IMG/VR virus record: IMGVR_UViG_3300013131_003349
Coordinates: 1-51,793 of that record
Length of the DNA: 51,793 nt
Direction: 5' to 3' (one strand)
From: a virus
Below the pieces are notes generated by a model that worked only from the letters and a program-made list of their open reading frames with translations, was not told the origin of the DNA and ran no database searches. Below, piece after piece: positions 6,403-14,346 of the stretch. Made by a program: the position numbers and the translations under genes. Within the stretch, counting starts at the first letter, position 1; the number at the start of each line of letters is the position of its first letter.

Positions 6403-6605
6403 CCTTCTATCTCAATTGGTTGTTGTGTTGTGTCGGGACGATATGGGTCTTGTTGTTCAAACAACATTTCTCGAAGCATTCTGTTTTCATTTTCCAAATG
6501 CTTGCAAGTTTCAAATCGTTTCATCAAATTCATAGCTACTACGTATCCCATTATGCATCCAATACACGTACCTACTATTGCTGCATATAATTTACTCCGC
6601 TCCAT
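6390..6605 (-). CDS. Small single-span membrane protein, 71 aa
   Basis: A hydrophobic segment near the N terminus (LYAAIVGTCIGCIMGYVVAM, residues 6-25) is followed by a short coiled coil (LENENRMLREMLFEQQ) and a Pro/Thr/Gln-rich tail. The layout resembles small inner-membrane phage proteins, including i-spanin-like ones, but the segment after the helix is short. It overlaps both neighbours. Confidence 0.6.
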   Translation of the reverse strand: MERSKLYAAIVGTCIGCIMGYVVAMNLMKRFETCKHLENENRMLREMLFEQQDPYRPDTTQQPIEIEGCGL

Positions 6606-6855
6606 TTTCTACATCTTTTTGTTTTGATAATTCATATTCATATCGTTCTGCAATCAACTTGCGTTGCGTACTGCTACGTTCCGATGTTTTGTCTTGAACC
6701 ATATCATATTCTTGTTTCAAAGTATCCATATCCATTCTGGCTATTTCGCGTACTGACGGAGGAAGATAATCAGTTGGGTCAATACTTTTCATAAATTGTT
6801 GCAAGAACTGATTGTATTGTTCTTGTTCTTCGGGCGTTAAATTTTCTAAATTCAT
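6592..6855 (-). CDS. Hypothetical acidic helical protein, 87 aa
   Basis: Begins MNLENLTPEEQEQYNQFLQQ and continues as a charged helical protein (KLIAERYEYELSKQKDVENG). There are no membrane segments or cysteines. It lies 1 bp from a small membrane-protein gene upstream and overlaps another downstream. Function unknown. Confidence 0.6.
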   Translation of the reverse strand: MNLENLTPEEQEQYNQFLQQFMKSIDPTDYLPPSVREIARMDMDTLKQEYDMVQDKTSERSSTQRKLIAERYEYELSKQKDVENGAE

Positions 6856-6856
6856 G

Positions 6857-7021
6857 TTATGATACTATATTAATTAATAACCAAATTGCACATGACCATC
6901 CTGCCGTTCCTATAAACAACATGGATTCTGTAAACAAATTTGGTTGCGGTTCCTCTAATCCTTTTATCAATCTAATCACACAGGCTGTTGCCAATGGAAT
7001 TCCAAAAAATGCTAATGTCAT
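6857..7021 (-). CDS. Small membrane protein, 54 aa
   Basis: A short frame filling the gap between two accepted genes encodes MTLAFFGIPLATACVIRLIK, a short loop with EEPQPN, and a second hydrophobic stretch (GTAGWSCAIWLLINIVS). This gives two membrane helices, a topology seen in holins and small phage membrane proteins. Start and stop lie 5 bp and 1 bp from its neighbours, typical of the compact operon. Confidence 0.55.
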   Translation of the reverse strand: MTLAFFGIPLATACVIRLIKGLEEPQPNLFTESMLFIGTAGWSCAIWLLINIVS

Positions 7022-7026
7022 AACTC

Positions 7027-7371
7027 TTATTTTTTATTGTTACACGTTTTACTCAAAAAATCGTTAAGTGAATGTCCGCAGACACATGTTTGCGAAGACA
7101 CGTCAAAGTTACAACCTGGCTTTGATATTTTTTTATCTGATAAAAATGCACCAACTTCTGATTGCAATGAATTCGTATTAACAGGAACTGCATCGATAGG
7201 CCCATCATACTTAGTTATGCTACCATCGGCATGAATTGTCATTGCAATGTTTAATTTTCTTGGTTCTGGTTTAGACCGATTAAATACTAGATCAAACTCG
7301 CTATTATTAGCTTCAAATAAAAATTTTCGTACTTTGTTTGTTGTTGTAACAATAAATTGTAATCGTTTCAT
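7027..7371 (-). CDS. Hypothetical protein, 114 aa, with C-terminal cysteines
   Basis: Begins MKRLQFIVTTTNKVRKFLFE. The middle is a mixed beta segment (IAMTIHADGSITKYDGPID), and the C terminus holds CNFDVSSQTCVCGHSL and a late TC, giving four Cys and one His that could bind zinc. It has its own class A promoter. Family not recognised. Confidence 0.65.
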   Translation of the reverse strand: MKRLQFIVTTTNKVRKFLFEANNSEFDLVFNRSKPEPRKLNIAMTIHADGSITKYDGPIDAVPVNTNSLQSEVGAFLSDKKISKPGCNFDVSSQTCVCGHSLNDFLSKTCNNKK

Positions 7372-7383
7372 AACTCTTTTTCT

Positions 7384-7414
7384 ATAATATAGAAAAGAAT
7401 CAACGATAATCCAA
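7384..7414 (-). promoter_or_regulatory. Class A promoter for the 7027-7371 gene
   Basis: TTGGA (7410-7414) and TATATTAT (7384-7391) are separated by 20 bp on the minus strand; the leader continues into AAAAAGAG before the ATG. Confidence 0.7.
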
Positions 7415-7434
7415 CCGATACGGAAGAAACTTTG

Positions 7435-7815
7435 TTATCCTTTAATTAATTTTTTATCTTCTTTATTTAAACAAAATTTTGGATCTGACAACAATTTATC
7501 AAATCGACGATCAACGTATGAATTTAATTCATCAATTCGTCGATGCGTTGACTCTCCGCGATGACTAATTTCGTAATGTATTTGTTTGAATTGTTCTTGC
7601 ATATCGCGCAATTTATCATCAAATCTTCTATGTAAACTATCTTCAATTTGACCATTGCTTCGATATAAATTAGTAATTGAATCGTTTAATGAACGATCTG
7701 CAACTTCGAAGCTTTTTTTTAATTTCAATACCTTCGCAGTACTATATACAGCAATAGCAGCAATCACCACCAATACCATTGTTAGTACTCCAAAAGCAAA
7801 CATTAATGTTTCCAT
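7435..7815 (-). CDS. N-terminally anchored coiled-coil protein (i-spanin-like topology)
   Basis: The ATG at 7815 (METLMFAFGVLTMVLVVIAA) is preferred over an in-frame start at 7923, because the longer form reads through the neighbouring small gene and puts a non-hydrophobic extension before the membrane segment. Residues 4-25 form one transmembrane helix. Residues 35-105 are a charged coiled coil (DDKLRDMQEQFKQIHYEI). The topology fits an inner-membrane spanin subunit or a membrane-bound scaffold. A 32-residue lipoprotein gene lies directly upstream, which strengthens the spanin idea, but both lie far from the endolysin gene. Confidence 0.6.
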   Translation of the reverse strand: METLMFAFGVLTMVLVVIAAIAVYSTAKVLKLKKSFEVADRSLNDSITNLYRSNGQIEDSLHRRFDDKLRDMQEQFKQIHYEISHRGESTHRRIDELNSYVDRRFDKLLSDPKFCLNKEDKKLIKG

Positions 7816-7856
7816 AATTTTCCTCCGTATGTCAAAGAACTCCCATATCGGGTTGG

Positions 7857-7955
7857 TTATCGTACTTGCGAATATGCATCGCAAGAAGTTTTTGTTGAGC
7901 GACAAGCTGTAAGCGTGCAACACAATGCAATAAGTATCATAGCAACTAGTTTCAT
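7857..7955 (-). CDS. Tiny lipoprotein, 32 aa (o-spanin-like or host-surface protein)
   Basis: A 33-codon frame encodes MKLVAMILIALCCTLTACRS plus a short tail ending DAYSQVR. LTAC is a good lipobox, so signal peptidase II would leave a mature peptide of about 15 residues anchored by Cys18. Very small lipoproteins next to an N-anchored coiled-coil protein are typical of two-component spanins; exclusion lipoproteins are another option. It overlaps the upstream gene by 4 bp. Confidence 0.5.
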   Translation of the reverse strand: MKLVAMILIALCCTLTACRSTKTSCDAYSQVR

Positions 7956-8164
7956 ATTGGTGTTCCTGTTATGTTTTCGTGATTAACGTATTTTACTATT
8001 GCCTCATCATAATCTTCTCTAGGAAATGCAATTCGAACATTATCAATATAAGCAAATACTTCCCGCGGAAAAGCAACAACATCAGAAAGTTTATGAAAGT
8101 CAATTAATTGAAGTTTGTAGTAACTTCCTGATTCTGCCAATCTCGTAAGTATTTCTATTTTCAT
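7952..8164 (-). CDS. Hypothetical protein, 70 aa
   Basis: A small soluble protein starting MKIEILTRLAESGSYYKLQL, with a repeated phrase (VVAFPREVFAYIDNVRIAFPRED) in which AFPRE occurs twice about 15 residues apart. No known domain. It is the first gene behind the promoter region at 8205-8236 and is translationally coupled to the tiny lipoprotein gene. Confidence 0.6.
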   Translation of the reverse strand: MKIEILTRLAESGSYYKLQLIDFHKLSDVVAFPREVFAYIDNVRIAFPREDYDEAIVKYVNHENITGTPI

Positions 8165-8204
8165 AACTGGTCCTACATGATCATGTTTTTATAACTTATA
8201 TGAT

Positions 8205-8236
8205 ATAAATATATGTAAAATAAATTTAATATCCAA
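8205..8236 (-). promoter_or_regulatory. Combined class A/class B promoter region
   Basis: TTGGA (8232-8236) is followed after 20 bp by TATATTTA (8206-8213), which overlaps an ATATTTAT motif (8205-8212). It lies between the large secreted-protein gene and the 70-residue gene and is the only site where the two motif classes coincide. Confidence 0.6.
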
Positions 8237-8237
8237 A

Positions 8238-10556
8238 TCATTTGATTGTTTTGATTACTTCACCATTTTCGAGTACTTCTATAACAATGCCGGTAGCATT
8301 TTCATCAATAGTTTGTCCTAGCAGATTAGTTCGTCGAGCCACAATGCGTATACTGGTTTTATTGTTGATTACAATTGGATCAAAAGTTTCGTAAGCACCA
8401 TCAGTGTCATACTGAGTTAGTCTGTAGTAATTGTATACAGGTTTAACGGCATTGTCTGTAACATCGTAATGAAGCTCTTGAGTTGAATTACCTGCTGCAG
8501 CAACCGTTCCCAACTCGGACCATGTAATTCCATTTTCACTTTTTTCTACTACAAAATGTGTCGTGTTGTGTTCCGTAGCAGTTGCCCAATAAATAAAGTT
8601 GCTTTTGTCTACTGGCTTACCACTGAAGTAAAGCAACTCAACGGGTAAAGCTCCCATTGTTATTATCAGGTACTGCTGGGTTTGAGTATTGCATCCAGAC
8701 GCATTGGATACTGTTACACGAACTGCTCCATTTGTTGTTGTTTGTGGCCATGTAAACGTTGTTGTAGGTGAGTTTGAGTTTGGTATGTTAACCCATAGTG
8801 GTGCAGAAACAGTTTGAGTATAAGCCCATACATAACTTGCTCCTATAATCGGAGTGATTGAGTATGTTTCAGCAGTACCAGCAATGATATTGTTGTTGCC
8901 TGATACAGTGCTTACTAGAGGTAAACTAGGATTAACGTTTACTGTTGTTGATGTTGATGCATTGCAACCGTTTGATGATACGGAAACTGTATAAGATTGT
9001 GTTGTTGATGGTGAAGCGTATGGACTTGGTGCCGATGGATTAGTTAATCCTGTCGATGGTGTCCAACTATATGTTGGTGTTGATCCAGCAGCAAGCCCCG
9101 AAACGGTGGTAACAAGTTGAGTTGATGATCCATTACAAATAGTGTTTGTTACCGGAGTTACACTAATACTTGGTGTTGGGTTTACTGTAATAGTTGTAAA
9201 TACACAATTTGTACTAAATAAACTCCCGTTAAAATTTCTTGCGTAATACGTTGTTGTTGATGTAGGAGTAACACTAATCGAATTACCAGTTGCAATCTGA
9301 CCTATACCACATCCACTAGTAAACCAATAAACAGTTCCATTTGCTCCATTTGCTGTTAACGTTGTTGATTGGCCAACACAAATTGTGTTAGAAGTTGCTG
9401 ATATAGAAGTTGGGTTTGGTGGTGGAGGATTGGTGCATGTTAACCCCAATTGAAACGCACTACTACTACTATAACCATGCACGAGGATATAATAATTTAA
9501 TCCAGCACTAGAAGCCCAACTCAGGGAGGCTGAGGTACCACCACAAACTGGACCATTATCATCGTTACCACCCGCGCACGAGAGGGAAGAACAATTTGGT
9601 CCGCTAAAAACAGAAATCTTGCTATCCCACGCGGTGCCGCAAAGCGAGGCTGACATGTTTTGTCCATTCCCTGCAACCACATACCACACTCCGGGTTGTG
9701 TTTGAGAAACCCCGCAACTTCCAGCTTCTCCAGTACCGCTATTTGTAGCATTTACAGTCGTGCCACTCAAGGTTTGGCCACAAGAAATTCCAGTAGCATT
9801 ACAGACCAAATCGTTAGCGGGTGCGACGGCTGCAGCGCAAGACAAACACTGTATCGTCGACGTTCCACAAGAAGAAGCGGTACCGCAACAATTATTCGTG
9901 TTATAATGAATATAATAAGTTCCTGAAACAGGTGCTGTCCAAGTTAAAGGTGTTGCGCCGGTTGCTACAACTGTTCCGCCCGGGGAGGTGTGACGCACGG
10001 TAATCCAACCACCTAAATTATAGGTTGATCGATACTGCCTTCCGGCAACTACCGCCGAAACGGTGTTATACTCCGACTGATACGTACAAGAGCTAATCGT
10101 AAGGATTCCAGGCGCAGCAGGAGCGATCGCTGACCCCCAAGCAAAACTATTGGTGCAATTTCCCACGCAACCACCTCCACCGCCACCACCACACTGCGCA
10201 GTTCCGATAGATCCGCCTGAAGTTGGACTACCAGGTTGCATGGTTTGTAGAGCAATAACCGTTGCGCCAGTGCTACTCGTTACACGTATTTTACACTCAT
10301 TTGACCAACTACCGGTCGTAGAACGCCATACTCGAATTGTTTGTCCAGCCGCAGCATTAAAATTAACTGTCACAGGTCCGTATCCACTGTTAAAGGTTAC
10401 ATTAGATACTACAATGACTCCGTTTACTGAAACCGATGCACGGTTCCCATTCCAACCATCACCATATGTATCGGTCATGTGAAGTGTGTGAGTGCAGGAT
10501 TGAGAAAATGAGATTGCTGATAGCAACAATGTAAATGCAAGTAATAGTTTCTTCAT
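8238..10556 (-). CDS. Large secreted multi-domain protein with a T9SS type A-like C terminus
   Basis: This 772-residue protein begins with a clear Sec signal peptide (MKKLLLAFTLLLSAISFSQS). The first 110 mature residues hold a TDTYGDGWNG-type module. Further on come a Cys-rich region, a pre-peptidase-like beta domain (about 245-375; PGVWYVVAGNGQ, YYILVHGYSSSSAFQLGLTC) and two Ig/PKD-like segments with Cys at conserved places. The end carries LPVELLYFSGKPV and a segment (FVVEKSENGITWSELG) typical just before T9SS type A sorting domains, and it closes with NLLGQTIDENATGIVIEVLE plus a Lys-containing tail. In Bacteroidota such proteins cross the outer membrane by T9SS and stay on the surface. No catalytic motif is seen, so adhesion or surface modification is most likely. 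The terminal domain is short and divergent. AAAAAGGAT precedes the ATG. Confidence 0.85.
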   Translation of the reverse strand: MKKLLLAFTLLLSAISFSQSCTHTLHMTDTYGDGWNGNRASVSVNGVIVVSNVTFNSGYGPVTVNFNAAAGQTIRVWRSTTGSWSNECKIRVTSSTGATVIALQTMQPGSPTSGGSIGTAQCGGGGGGGCVGNCTNSFAWGSAIAPAAPGILTISSCTYQSEYNTVSAVVAGRQYRSTYNLGGWITVRHTSPGGTVVATGATPLTWTAPVSGTYYIHYNTNNCCGTASSCGTSTIQCLSCAAAVAPANDLVCNATGISCGQTLSGTTVNATNSGTGEAGSCGVSQTQPGVWYVVAGNGQNMSASLCGTAWDSKISVFSGPNCSSLSCAGGNDDNGPVCGGTSASLSWASSAGLNYYILVHGYSSSSAFQLGLTCTNPPPPNPTSISATSNTICVGQSTTLTANGANGTVYWFTSGCGIGQIATGNSISVTPTSTTTYYARNFNGSLFSTNCVFTTITVNPTPSISVTPVTNTICNGSSTQLVTTVSGLAAGSTPTYSWTPSTGLTNPSAPSPYASPSTTQSYTVSVSSNGCNASTSTTVNVNPSLPLVSTVSGNNNIIAGTAETYSITPIIGASYVWAYTQTVSAPLWVNIPNSNSPTTTFTWPQTTTNGAVRVTVSNASGCNTQTQQYLIITMGALPVELLYFSGKPVDKSNFIYWATATEHNTTHFVVEKSENGITWSELGTVAAAGNSTQELHYDVTDNAVKPVYNYYRLTQYDTDGAYETFDPIVINNKTSIRIVARRTNLLGQTIDENATGIVIEVLENGEVIKTIK

Positions 10557-10633
10557 ACGGTATCCTTTTTACGATACTCACTTGAAGAATCTTTTTAGAA
10601 ACCCCCATCTACCATGGGCCGGTCGAGTCAATT

Positions 10634-10641
10634 ATAAATAT
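10634..10641 (-). promoter_or_regulatory. ATATTTAT motif (class B) upstream of the type A-like secreted protein
   Basis: The motif sits 78 bp before the ATG at 10556 and touches the stop codon of the preceding gene. A short imperfect hairpin (CCCAT/ATGGG) lies between it and the start. A long leader, or an unrelated match, cannot be excluded. Confidence 0.35.
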
Positions 10642-13079
10642 CAACGAATCAAAATTATATGACCGGTAACAGTATATTTTGCATCTGTATTTTTATCACC
10701 AAACCAAATCTTATATGTATATACGCCATCTGCACATAATGCATTGTTATATGTACCATCCCAAGCTGCTTCTGCCCAATAAGATTCCCATACCATTTCT
10801 CCCCAACGATTGAATACCGTTAAATGAAATTCTGCAGGATCAAACCCTGAGGTAAACACCGGGCGCCATGTTTGATTGTGTTGGTTACCATCTGGCGTAA
10901 ATGTATTTGGTACATAATACAACATCTGTGGACAACGAGATACCGTTACCGTTGTGGTTGTAGGTTCTGAAACACATCCATCGACTGTATGCGTTGCTTG
11001 TATCACATACATTCCGGCATTGTTCCATGATACTGTTAGTGTCGGAGATTGTGTTACGTTGCCTAACAACGTCCATTCTGTTATGCCTGGTGCAGTAACT
11101 GCGGCTGCATATGATGATACGACTGAATCGCCTTCGCAAATTTGTATGAATTCATCATTTGGAGTAATTGCTAATACTTCAGGCTGTGGATATACTGTTA
11201 CGGTTGTGTAAGATGTAAATGCACAATTGCTCTGTGTATATGTATATGATATGCTATTTGTTCCAATTGCATTGGTTGGGTCTAACGTATTACCAGTAAC
11301 ACCCAATCCAGCAAACACGCCACCCGCAGGAATTGCTGTGAGTGTTGCATTTGCATCATATACGCAGAATGGACCAATGGTATCGATTGTTGGAACAATA
11401 TTTAATATGAACACATTAACCGTAACAGGTGCACTTAGGCAACCAAACTGATTTGCTGCTACTACTTGAACGGCTCCGCCTACTAATCCTGCGTTTAATG
11501 CACTACAATCTACCGTGATGGCACTTGTTCCTTGCCCCGATGTAATTGTTCCTGGTGTTGTCCACGCGTATGTATAACCTGGTTGCGTTGGCACCGAATA
11601 TGTTGCAGCAGTCTCTCCTAGGCATACGGTATCAAGTGATGCAATAGGACCAGTAATTACCGGAGGCGGATCAATCAACGTGATGGTGTTAGATGAAGTA
11701 CATCCATTAGCATCAGTTACCACTACAGCATATGTACCTTGACACAACGTTGTAGCTGTTTGAGTGATTTGTCCATTGCTCCAAGCATAAGTATACGGAG
11801 CTACGCCATCAACCGGATTAGCAGTTGCAGTGCCATTACAATCTCCAACACATACGGGATTGGTTGAAGTTATCAGCGGATCTTGTAGTGGGGCTGGATC
11901 GATCAATGTAGCAGATGTAGTTATGTTGCAACCATTGATATCGGAAACGGTTACTGTATATGTTCCTGCACAAAGACCTGTTAATGAATTTGTTGTTTGA
12001 CCCGTTGTCCATGTATACGTATAAGGTGCAGTACCATTAGTTGGAGTAACAACTAAAGTACCATCGCACGCAGCATTACATAATGGATCTGTTATAACAA
12101 AGTTAGGTTGATTGAGTACTGGAGGACCTGGTACTACTTGCACCGTATCTGGACCTAAGCCTACTCCTGCATTACATGTTGACCATCCTGCATTGCAAGC
12201 CGGATACTCTAGATGACAAGTATAATAAGCTCCACCGGCTGGAGGTGTTACAGTGATCTGATTAACGTTTTGTGCAATAGGCACTGGGTTTCCTACTTGA
12301 TACCACACTAAGGTTGGTAGCACAGCAGCACCGTTAGGAGTGTATCTTCTAGCATCTTGCTGAGCAGTCCATTGTGTTGAGTTTCTACCGAGTACAGTGA
12401 CCGCCTGTGTTCCCGCTGCGTTATGGATTCCTTGCACTGCAGTGCCTCCCGCCCATTGCGGGCAGTTTGGTTTAACGGCAATATGGTTTTCAATGTAATT
12501 GGTTGATTCATAAATTACTATATGAAATGTACCCTGTGTGCTAGTACACAAAAACATAGGCATGTTAATCCAACTTACAACCAACTTTCTGCAAGGAGCA
12601 GTACCCTGAACTTGATATCTAATTTGACCACCAACACCAGGATGCCAATCCTGCCAAGGGCCCATAATGCAATTCTTTGGTACCGCAGCATTCATCGAAG
12701 GTATTGCTATTGATGCAAATGTTGTTGGCTGCACTCCCGCACCTAATGATATCCAACCATTGGATCCTATTCGAAACTGGGTATAGGTTTGTCCATAAAA
12801 GCAAAACGTAAAACCAATGTTAAACGTACCCGATTGTGAATCATCTGACAGCTGTACCAATGTACCCGTATTGGTCTGCATAACATATGGTATTGTTGAA
12901 ACCGCATATGAAGTGGTTTGATTGGGATTGCTTCCTGCTCCGCATTGAGATAGGTCCGCTGTCAATGTAGTTGAGTTTACTCCGCAAGGAAGAATTTGAT
13001 CTGGCCCTAATGCGGGACAATACTGAGAATAAGATATGGTGCTAACTAGCATCCAAATAAGTGCGTATACGTGCTTCAT
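10641..13079 (-). CDS. Large secreted protein with SprB-type repeats and T9SS type B C-terminal domain
   Basis: This 812-residue protein starts with a signal peptide (MKHVYALIWMLVSTISYSQY). Residues about 60-290 form a beta-rich domain (FNIGFTFCFYGQTYTQFRIG) like those in gliding-motility-type surface proteins. Two adjacent SprB-like repeats follow (DPLCNAACDGTLVV...GTAPYTYTWTTGQ and NPVCVGDCNGTATA...GVAPYTYAWSNGQ), then Ig-like segments. The last 85 residues (FTPDGNQHNQTWRP, FNRWGEMVWESYWAEAAWDG, GVYTYKIWF) match the gliding-motility-associated C-terminal domain used as T9SS type B sorting signal. Such proteins are exported by T9SS and displayed on the cell surface. Finding one inside a phage operon is unusual. 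It sits between tRNA-Glu and the type A-like protein. Confidence 0.9.
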   Translation of the reverse strand: MKHVYALIWMLVSTISYSQYCPALGPDQILPCGVNSTTLTADLSQCGAGSNPNQTTSYAVSTIPYVMQTNTGTLVQLSDDSQSGTFNIGFTFCFYGQTYTQFRIGSNGWISLGAGVQPTTFASIAIPSMNAAVPKNCIMGPWQDWHPGVGGQIRYQVQGTAPCRKLVVSWINMPMFLCTSTQGTFHIVIYESTNYIENHIAVKPNCPQWAGGTAVQGIHNAAGTQAVTVLGRNSTQWTAQQDARRYTPNGAAVLPTLVWYQVGNPVPIAQNVNQITVTPPAGGAYYTCHLEYPACNAGWSTCNAGVGLGPDTVQVVPGPPVLNQPNFVITDPLCNAACDGTLVVTPTNGTAPYTYTWTTGQTTNSLTGLCAGTYTVTVSDINGCNITTSATLIDPAPLQDPLITSTNPVCVGDCNGTATANPVDGVAPYTYAWSNGQITQTATTLCQGTYAVVVTDANGCTSSNTITLIDPPPVITGPIASLDTVCLGETAATYSVPTQPGYTYAWTTPGTITSGQGTSAITVDCSALNAGLVGGAVQVVAANQFGCLSAPVTVNVFILNIVPTIDTIGPFCVYDANATLTAIPAGGVFAGLGVTGNTLDPTNAIGTNSISYTYTQSNCAFTSYTTVTVYPQPEVLAITPNDEFIQICEGDSVVSSYAAAVTAPGITEWTLLGNVTQSPTLTVSWNNAGMYVIQATHTVDGCVSEPTTTTVTVSRCPQMLYYVPNTFTPDGNQHNQTWRPVFTSGFDPAEFHLTVFNRWGEMVWESYWAEAAWDGTYNNALCADGVYTYKIWFGDKNTDAKYTVTGHIILIR

Positions 13080-13093
13080 AACTGGCCTTTAAT

Positions 13094-13101
13094 ATAAATA
13101 T
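13094..13101 (-). promoter_or_regulatory. ATATTTAT motif (class B) for the T9SS type B-like protein
   Basis: The motif lies 14 bp before the ATG at 13079, with an AAAGG ribosome-binding-like run between. A terminator for the upstream tRNA unit sits just behind it, so this gene needs its own promoter, which supports the motif. Confidence 0.55.
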
Positions 13102-13108
13102 GTACAGT

Positions 13109-13135
13109 AAAAAACCCAAGCAGTCTTACTTGGGT
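13109..13135 (-). terminator. Rho-independent terminator downstream of tRNA-Glu
   Basis: On the minus strand ACCCAAG and CTTGGGT form a 7 bp stem around an 8-base loop and are followed by a T run. It lies 9 bp after the tRNA 3' end. Confidence 0.8.
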
Positions 13136-13143
13136 GCTTTTTG

Positions 13144-13215
13144 TAGTCGGTACGGGATTCGAACCCGTGTGACAAGAATGAAAATCTTGTATCCTAACCC
13201 CTAGATGAACCGACC
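13144..13215 (-). tRNA. tRNA-Glu (anticodon TTC)
   Basis: The minus strand folds as a standard tRNA. The acceptor stem pairs GGTCGGT with ACCGACT (first pair G-T), the anticodon stem is CAAGA/TCTTG with loop TTTTCAT, and the T arm is CGGGTTCGAATCCCG. The anticodon is TTC, reading GAA and GAG. CCA is not encoded. The D-arm matches tRNA-Glu of other bacteria (ATCTAGGGG). It is co-transcribed with the 56-residue gene upstream and ends at a terminator. Confidence 0.95.
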
Positions 13216-13219
13216 ATCA

Positions 13220-13390
13220 TTAAAAATCTCCTAATCGCAAATGGAATTGATATGCCGCCTGATCTTCATAATAAGTCATATCAGCTAATCGCATTACGCA
13301 TTCATCATGCGTACCCGTTAATAGGACTTCACCTTGAGCATTTACAAGTTGAAATACGTCCTTCTTTGAATTTACACAAACAATATCCAT
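13220..13390 (-). CDS. Hypothetical small protein, 56 aa
   Basis: A short frame with a class A promoter directly upstream encodes MDIVCVNSKKDVFQLVNAQG and ends YEDQAAYQFHLRLGDF. The fold looks alpha/beta (VFQLVNAQGEVLLTGTHDEC is strand-turn-strand), similar in look to small phage proteins that modify host enzymes. Function unknown. The stop lies 4 bp before the tRNA gene. Confidence 0.6.
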   Translation of the reverse strand: MDIVCVNSKKDVFQLVNAQGEVLLTGTHDECVMRLADMTYYEDQAAYQFHLRLGDF

Positions 13391-13403
13391 ATACTTTTTT
13401 TTT

Positions 13404-13434
13404 ATAAATTATGAAATTGTTTTAAACATTCCAA
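13404..13434 (-). promoter_or_regulatory. Class A promoter for the 56-residue gene and tRNA-Glu
   Basis: TTGGA (13430-13434) and TAATTTAT (13404-13411) are separated by a 20 bp spacer; TTTCA precedes the -10 box as at the VWA and MoxR promoters. Confidence 0.65.
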
Positions 13435-13439
13435 CCGGA

Positions 13440-13757
13440 TTAGATAAATTGTAGTAAAAAATAACTTAATTTGTATCCTGCAAATGCTCCCAATGCTGAT
13501 GGTATAGGAAATACAATCAATTTACCTAACTCAGTAACATACTTGGGACGATTCACAATTCTACCCATGAATGCATAATATGCTAAATAACCAAGCAATA
13601 CGGCTAAGTCCGTACGGGTCGCAATAAACACTACTAGTATTGCACCCAGAAAGCCAAAGGTAAAATTGTCTCTAACGCCTTCCCATATCTCGCGAGTGCT
13701 TGCATTTTTATATTCAACATAGATACGTTTATAACGTGATGGTTTTTTAGTTTTCAT
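13440..13757 (-). CDS. Membrane protein, 105 aa
   Basis: A basic N terminus (MKTKKPSRYKRIYVEYKN) precedes three hydrophobic segments (about residues 32-45, 50-64 and 82-100; FGFLGAILVVFIATRTDLAV, IPSALGAFAGYKLSYFLL). It is probably a polytopic inner-membrane protein. It overlaps the GNAT gene by 4 bp. Family unknown. Confidence 0.6.
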   Translation of the reverse strand: MKTKKPSRYKRIYVEYKNASTREIWEGVRDNFTFGFLGAILVVFIATRTDLAVLLGYLAYYAFMGRIVNRPKYVTELGKLIVFPIPSALGAFAGYKLSYFLLQFI

Positions 13758-14089
13758 TCAATTGTTTTTTCTACATAAGTACATGTTTCTCCAGCATCAA
13801 ATCCTTTTTCTAGGAGTAATGGCAATGATGCTGGTTTGCACCAAGCATATACTTTGTATCCTTTGTAGCGTTGTTGTGCATAGTCCCAACGCATCTCCCA
13901 TAGTGTTCTGTATATTCCTTTGCGACGATACTCTTCATGTACCCAAGCATCAAGGAATTTGATTTTGCGATCATCTTCCCGCTCCATGTAGATGTGTCCT
14001 ACTATCTCTCCGTTGATCATAGCAATCCAAGTTTCAAGTCGTTGTGCATTGCTTTTGAGATGTACTATTTTAATATCGTCTGTTGTCAT
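13754..14089 (-). CDS. GNAT-family N-acetyltransferase
   Basis: The ATG at 14089 is chosen (4 bp overlap with the upstream gene). The open frame continues to 14170 only because it reads through that gene. The 111-residue protein has the GNAT layout: strand pair (TWIAMINGEIVGHIYMERED), a central strand (IKFLDAWVHEEYRRKGIYRT, with the R-x-x-G-x-x acetyl-CoA pyrophosphate loop) and a C-terminal YKVYAWCKPASLPLLLEKGF. Substrate unknown; a phage or host protein, polyamine or antibiotic is possible. Confidence 0.8.
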   Translation of the reverse strand: MTTDDIKIVHLKSNAQRLETWIAMINGEIVGHIYMEREDDRKIKFLDAWVHEEYRRKGIYRTLWEMRWDYAQQRYKGYKVYAWCKPASLPLLLEKGFDAGETCTYVEKTIE

Positions 14090-14346
14090 AAATTTCCTAA
14101 ATAAACTGTTAATGCACCTATCGTATAACCTACAGCAGATGCTAACGCCATATGAAATCGTTCTGGCCATGTTTTTGATTCAACCATATAACCTACAAAA
14201 GGAAGGCTTAGGAATGGTCCAATGAATGCCCAAAACATCATTGTGATGCTACGATCTGCTACCGTTGCAATATACATAGTTGATGCTGTTTCTAGAATAA
14301 ACGCAGCAAATGCTATGATAAAATATTTTTTTAAACTTTTATCCAT
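14086..14346 (-). CDS. Small polytopic membrane protein, 86 aa
   Basis: Three hydrophobic segments are visible (FIIAFAAFILETASTMYIAT, MMFWAFIGPFLSLPFVGYMV and ALASAVGYTIGALTVYL). No charged or catalytic residues fall within them except one Glu in the first. The start overlaps the DUF2452-like gene by 16 bp. Function unknown. Confidence 0.6.
   Translation of the reverse strand: MDKSLKKYFIIAFAAFILETASTMYIATVADRSITMMFWAFIGPFLSLPFVGYMVESKTWPERFHMALASAVGYTIGALTVYLGNL

Noticed and set aside
10150-10482. Proline-rich plus-strand ORF opposite the first T9SS-type gene
   Set aside because: It is antisense to a Gly-rich stretch of a real gene; Pro runs arise from reading GGN codons backwards.
8238-13079. 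T9SS-type genes as host contamination or a chimera
   Set aside because: Both are in the main phage strand, flanked by a phage tRNA unit and small phage genes, and carry the class B motif of other phage genes; an assembly check would still be wise.
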